A stretch of DNA of 55,206 bases from positions 1-55,206 of the forward strand of contig NZ_CBTK010000135.1 of assembly GCF_000531125.1 (NCBI RefSeq). Reading direction: 5' to 3'. Position 1 is the stretch's first letter. The number at the start of each line of letters is the position of its first letter. Shown here one piece after another: positions 55,136 through 55,206 of this stretch. Under the pieces are notes generated by a model, which saw only the letters and a program-made list of their open reading frames with translations, ran no database searches and was not told the DNA's origin. Made by a program: the position numbers and the translations under genes. The stretch comes from Candidatus Contendobacter odensis Run_B_J11. Lineage in GTDB: Bacteria; Pseudomonadota; Gammaproteobacteria; Competibacterales; Competibacteraceae.

Positions 55136-55206
55136 TCACTTAATGATTTTAGCGACGACGCCGGCGCCGACGGTACGACCGCCCTCGCGGATGGCGAAGC
55201 GCAGAC
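55136..55206 (-). CDS. tuf: elongation factor Tu, C-terminal end (partial, cut by the window edge)
   Basis: The last 22 codons of EF-Tu, reading [20 protein letters not shown] and a final Lys before TGA. EF-Tu delivers aminoacyl-tRNA to the ribosome. Position directly before rpsJ matches the str-S10 gene order of bacteria. Confidence 0.95.
   Translation of the reverse strand, partial: LRFAIREGGRTVGAGVVAKIIK

Overview
The window looks like chromosomal DNA of a GC-rich gammaproteobacterium. This rests on gene order: a sigma-E operon (rpoE-rseA-rseB-rseC) divergent from nadB and followed by lepA-lepB-DUF4845-rnc-era-recO; the sdhE, ygfX and ygfZ neighbourhood; and a class II ribonucleotide reductase split into two genes as in Pseudomonas (NrdJa/NrdJb). 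A relative of the Competibacter/Contendobacter group is possible, but that is an impression and not a result. Most of the window is well-conserved housekeeping sequence, broken by a few short accessory stretches.

Layout. 1-2060: a small unknown gene pair, then a membrane-anchored FMN glutamate-synthase-like protein. 2060-2435: a repeat-rich spacer with the transhydrogenase terminator. 2435-5520: pntAA-pntAB-pntB on the minus strand, preceded by a long leader that carries an intrinsic terminator and a complementary upstream segment (candidate attenuator). 5664-7300: an HNH endonuclease gene overlapping a coiled-coil protein gene. 7390-7990: a scar of mobile DNA, with an IS200/IS605 transposase fragment, a tRNA 3' end and the C-terminus of a tyrosine recombinase, stopping just short of recO. 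7999-16283: recO, era, rnc, DUF4845, lepB, lepA, rseC, rseB, rseA, rpoE, all on the minus strand. 16439-25322: nadB, ygfX, a Uma2-type nuclease, a small unknown gene, sdhE, sdhB-A-D-C, a DUF1674 (SDHAF4-like) gene and ygfZ; this is a succinate dehydrogenase locus with its assembly factors. 25348-27736: rnt and a tightly coupled operon of a GNAT acetyltransferase, an HExxH protein, moaD and moaE.

27897-32641 holds the methyl cycle: metK, an S-adenosylhomocysteine riboswitch, ahcY and, after two unrelated genes, metF. 32720-33963 encodes two lipoproteins. 34143-38335 is the deoxynucleotide module: a pair of NrdR boxes, nrdJa interrupted by a LAGLIDADG intein placed directly before the expected thiyl-radical cysteine, and nrdJb. 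38391-40989 holds a quinone oxidoreductase, a 57-residue unknown and a putative membrane protein. 41104-55206 is the S10-spc-alpha ribosomal supercluster on the minus strand, from rplQ back to the end of tuf, with rpoA carrying an acidic C-terminal tail.

The strongest points for a second look are the pnt leader attenuator, the intein position with the NrdR boxes, the mobile-DNA scar beside recO, the acetyltransferase/HExxH/moaD/moaE operon, and the RpoA tail. I did not see a CRISPR array, a complete mobile element, a complete tRNA or an rRNA gene.
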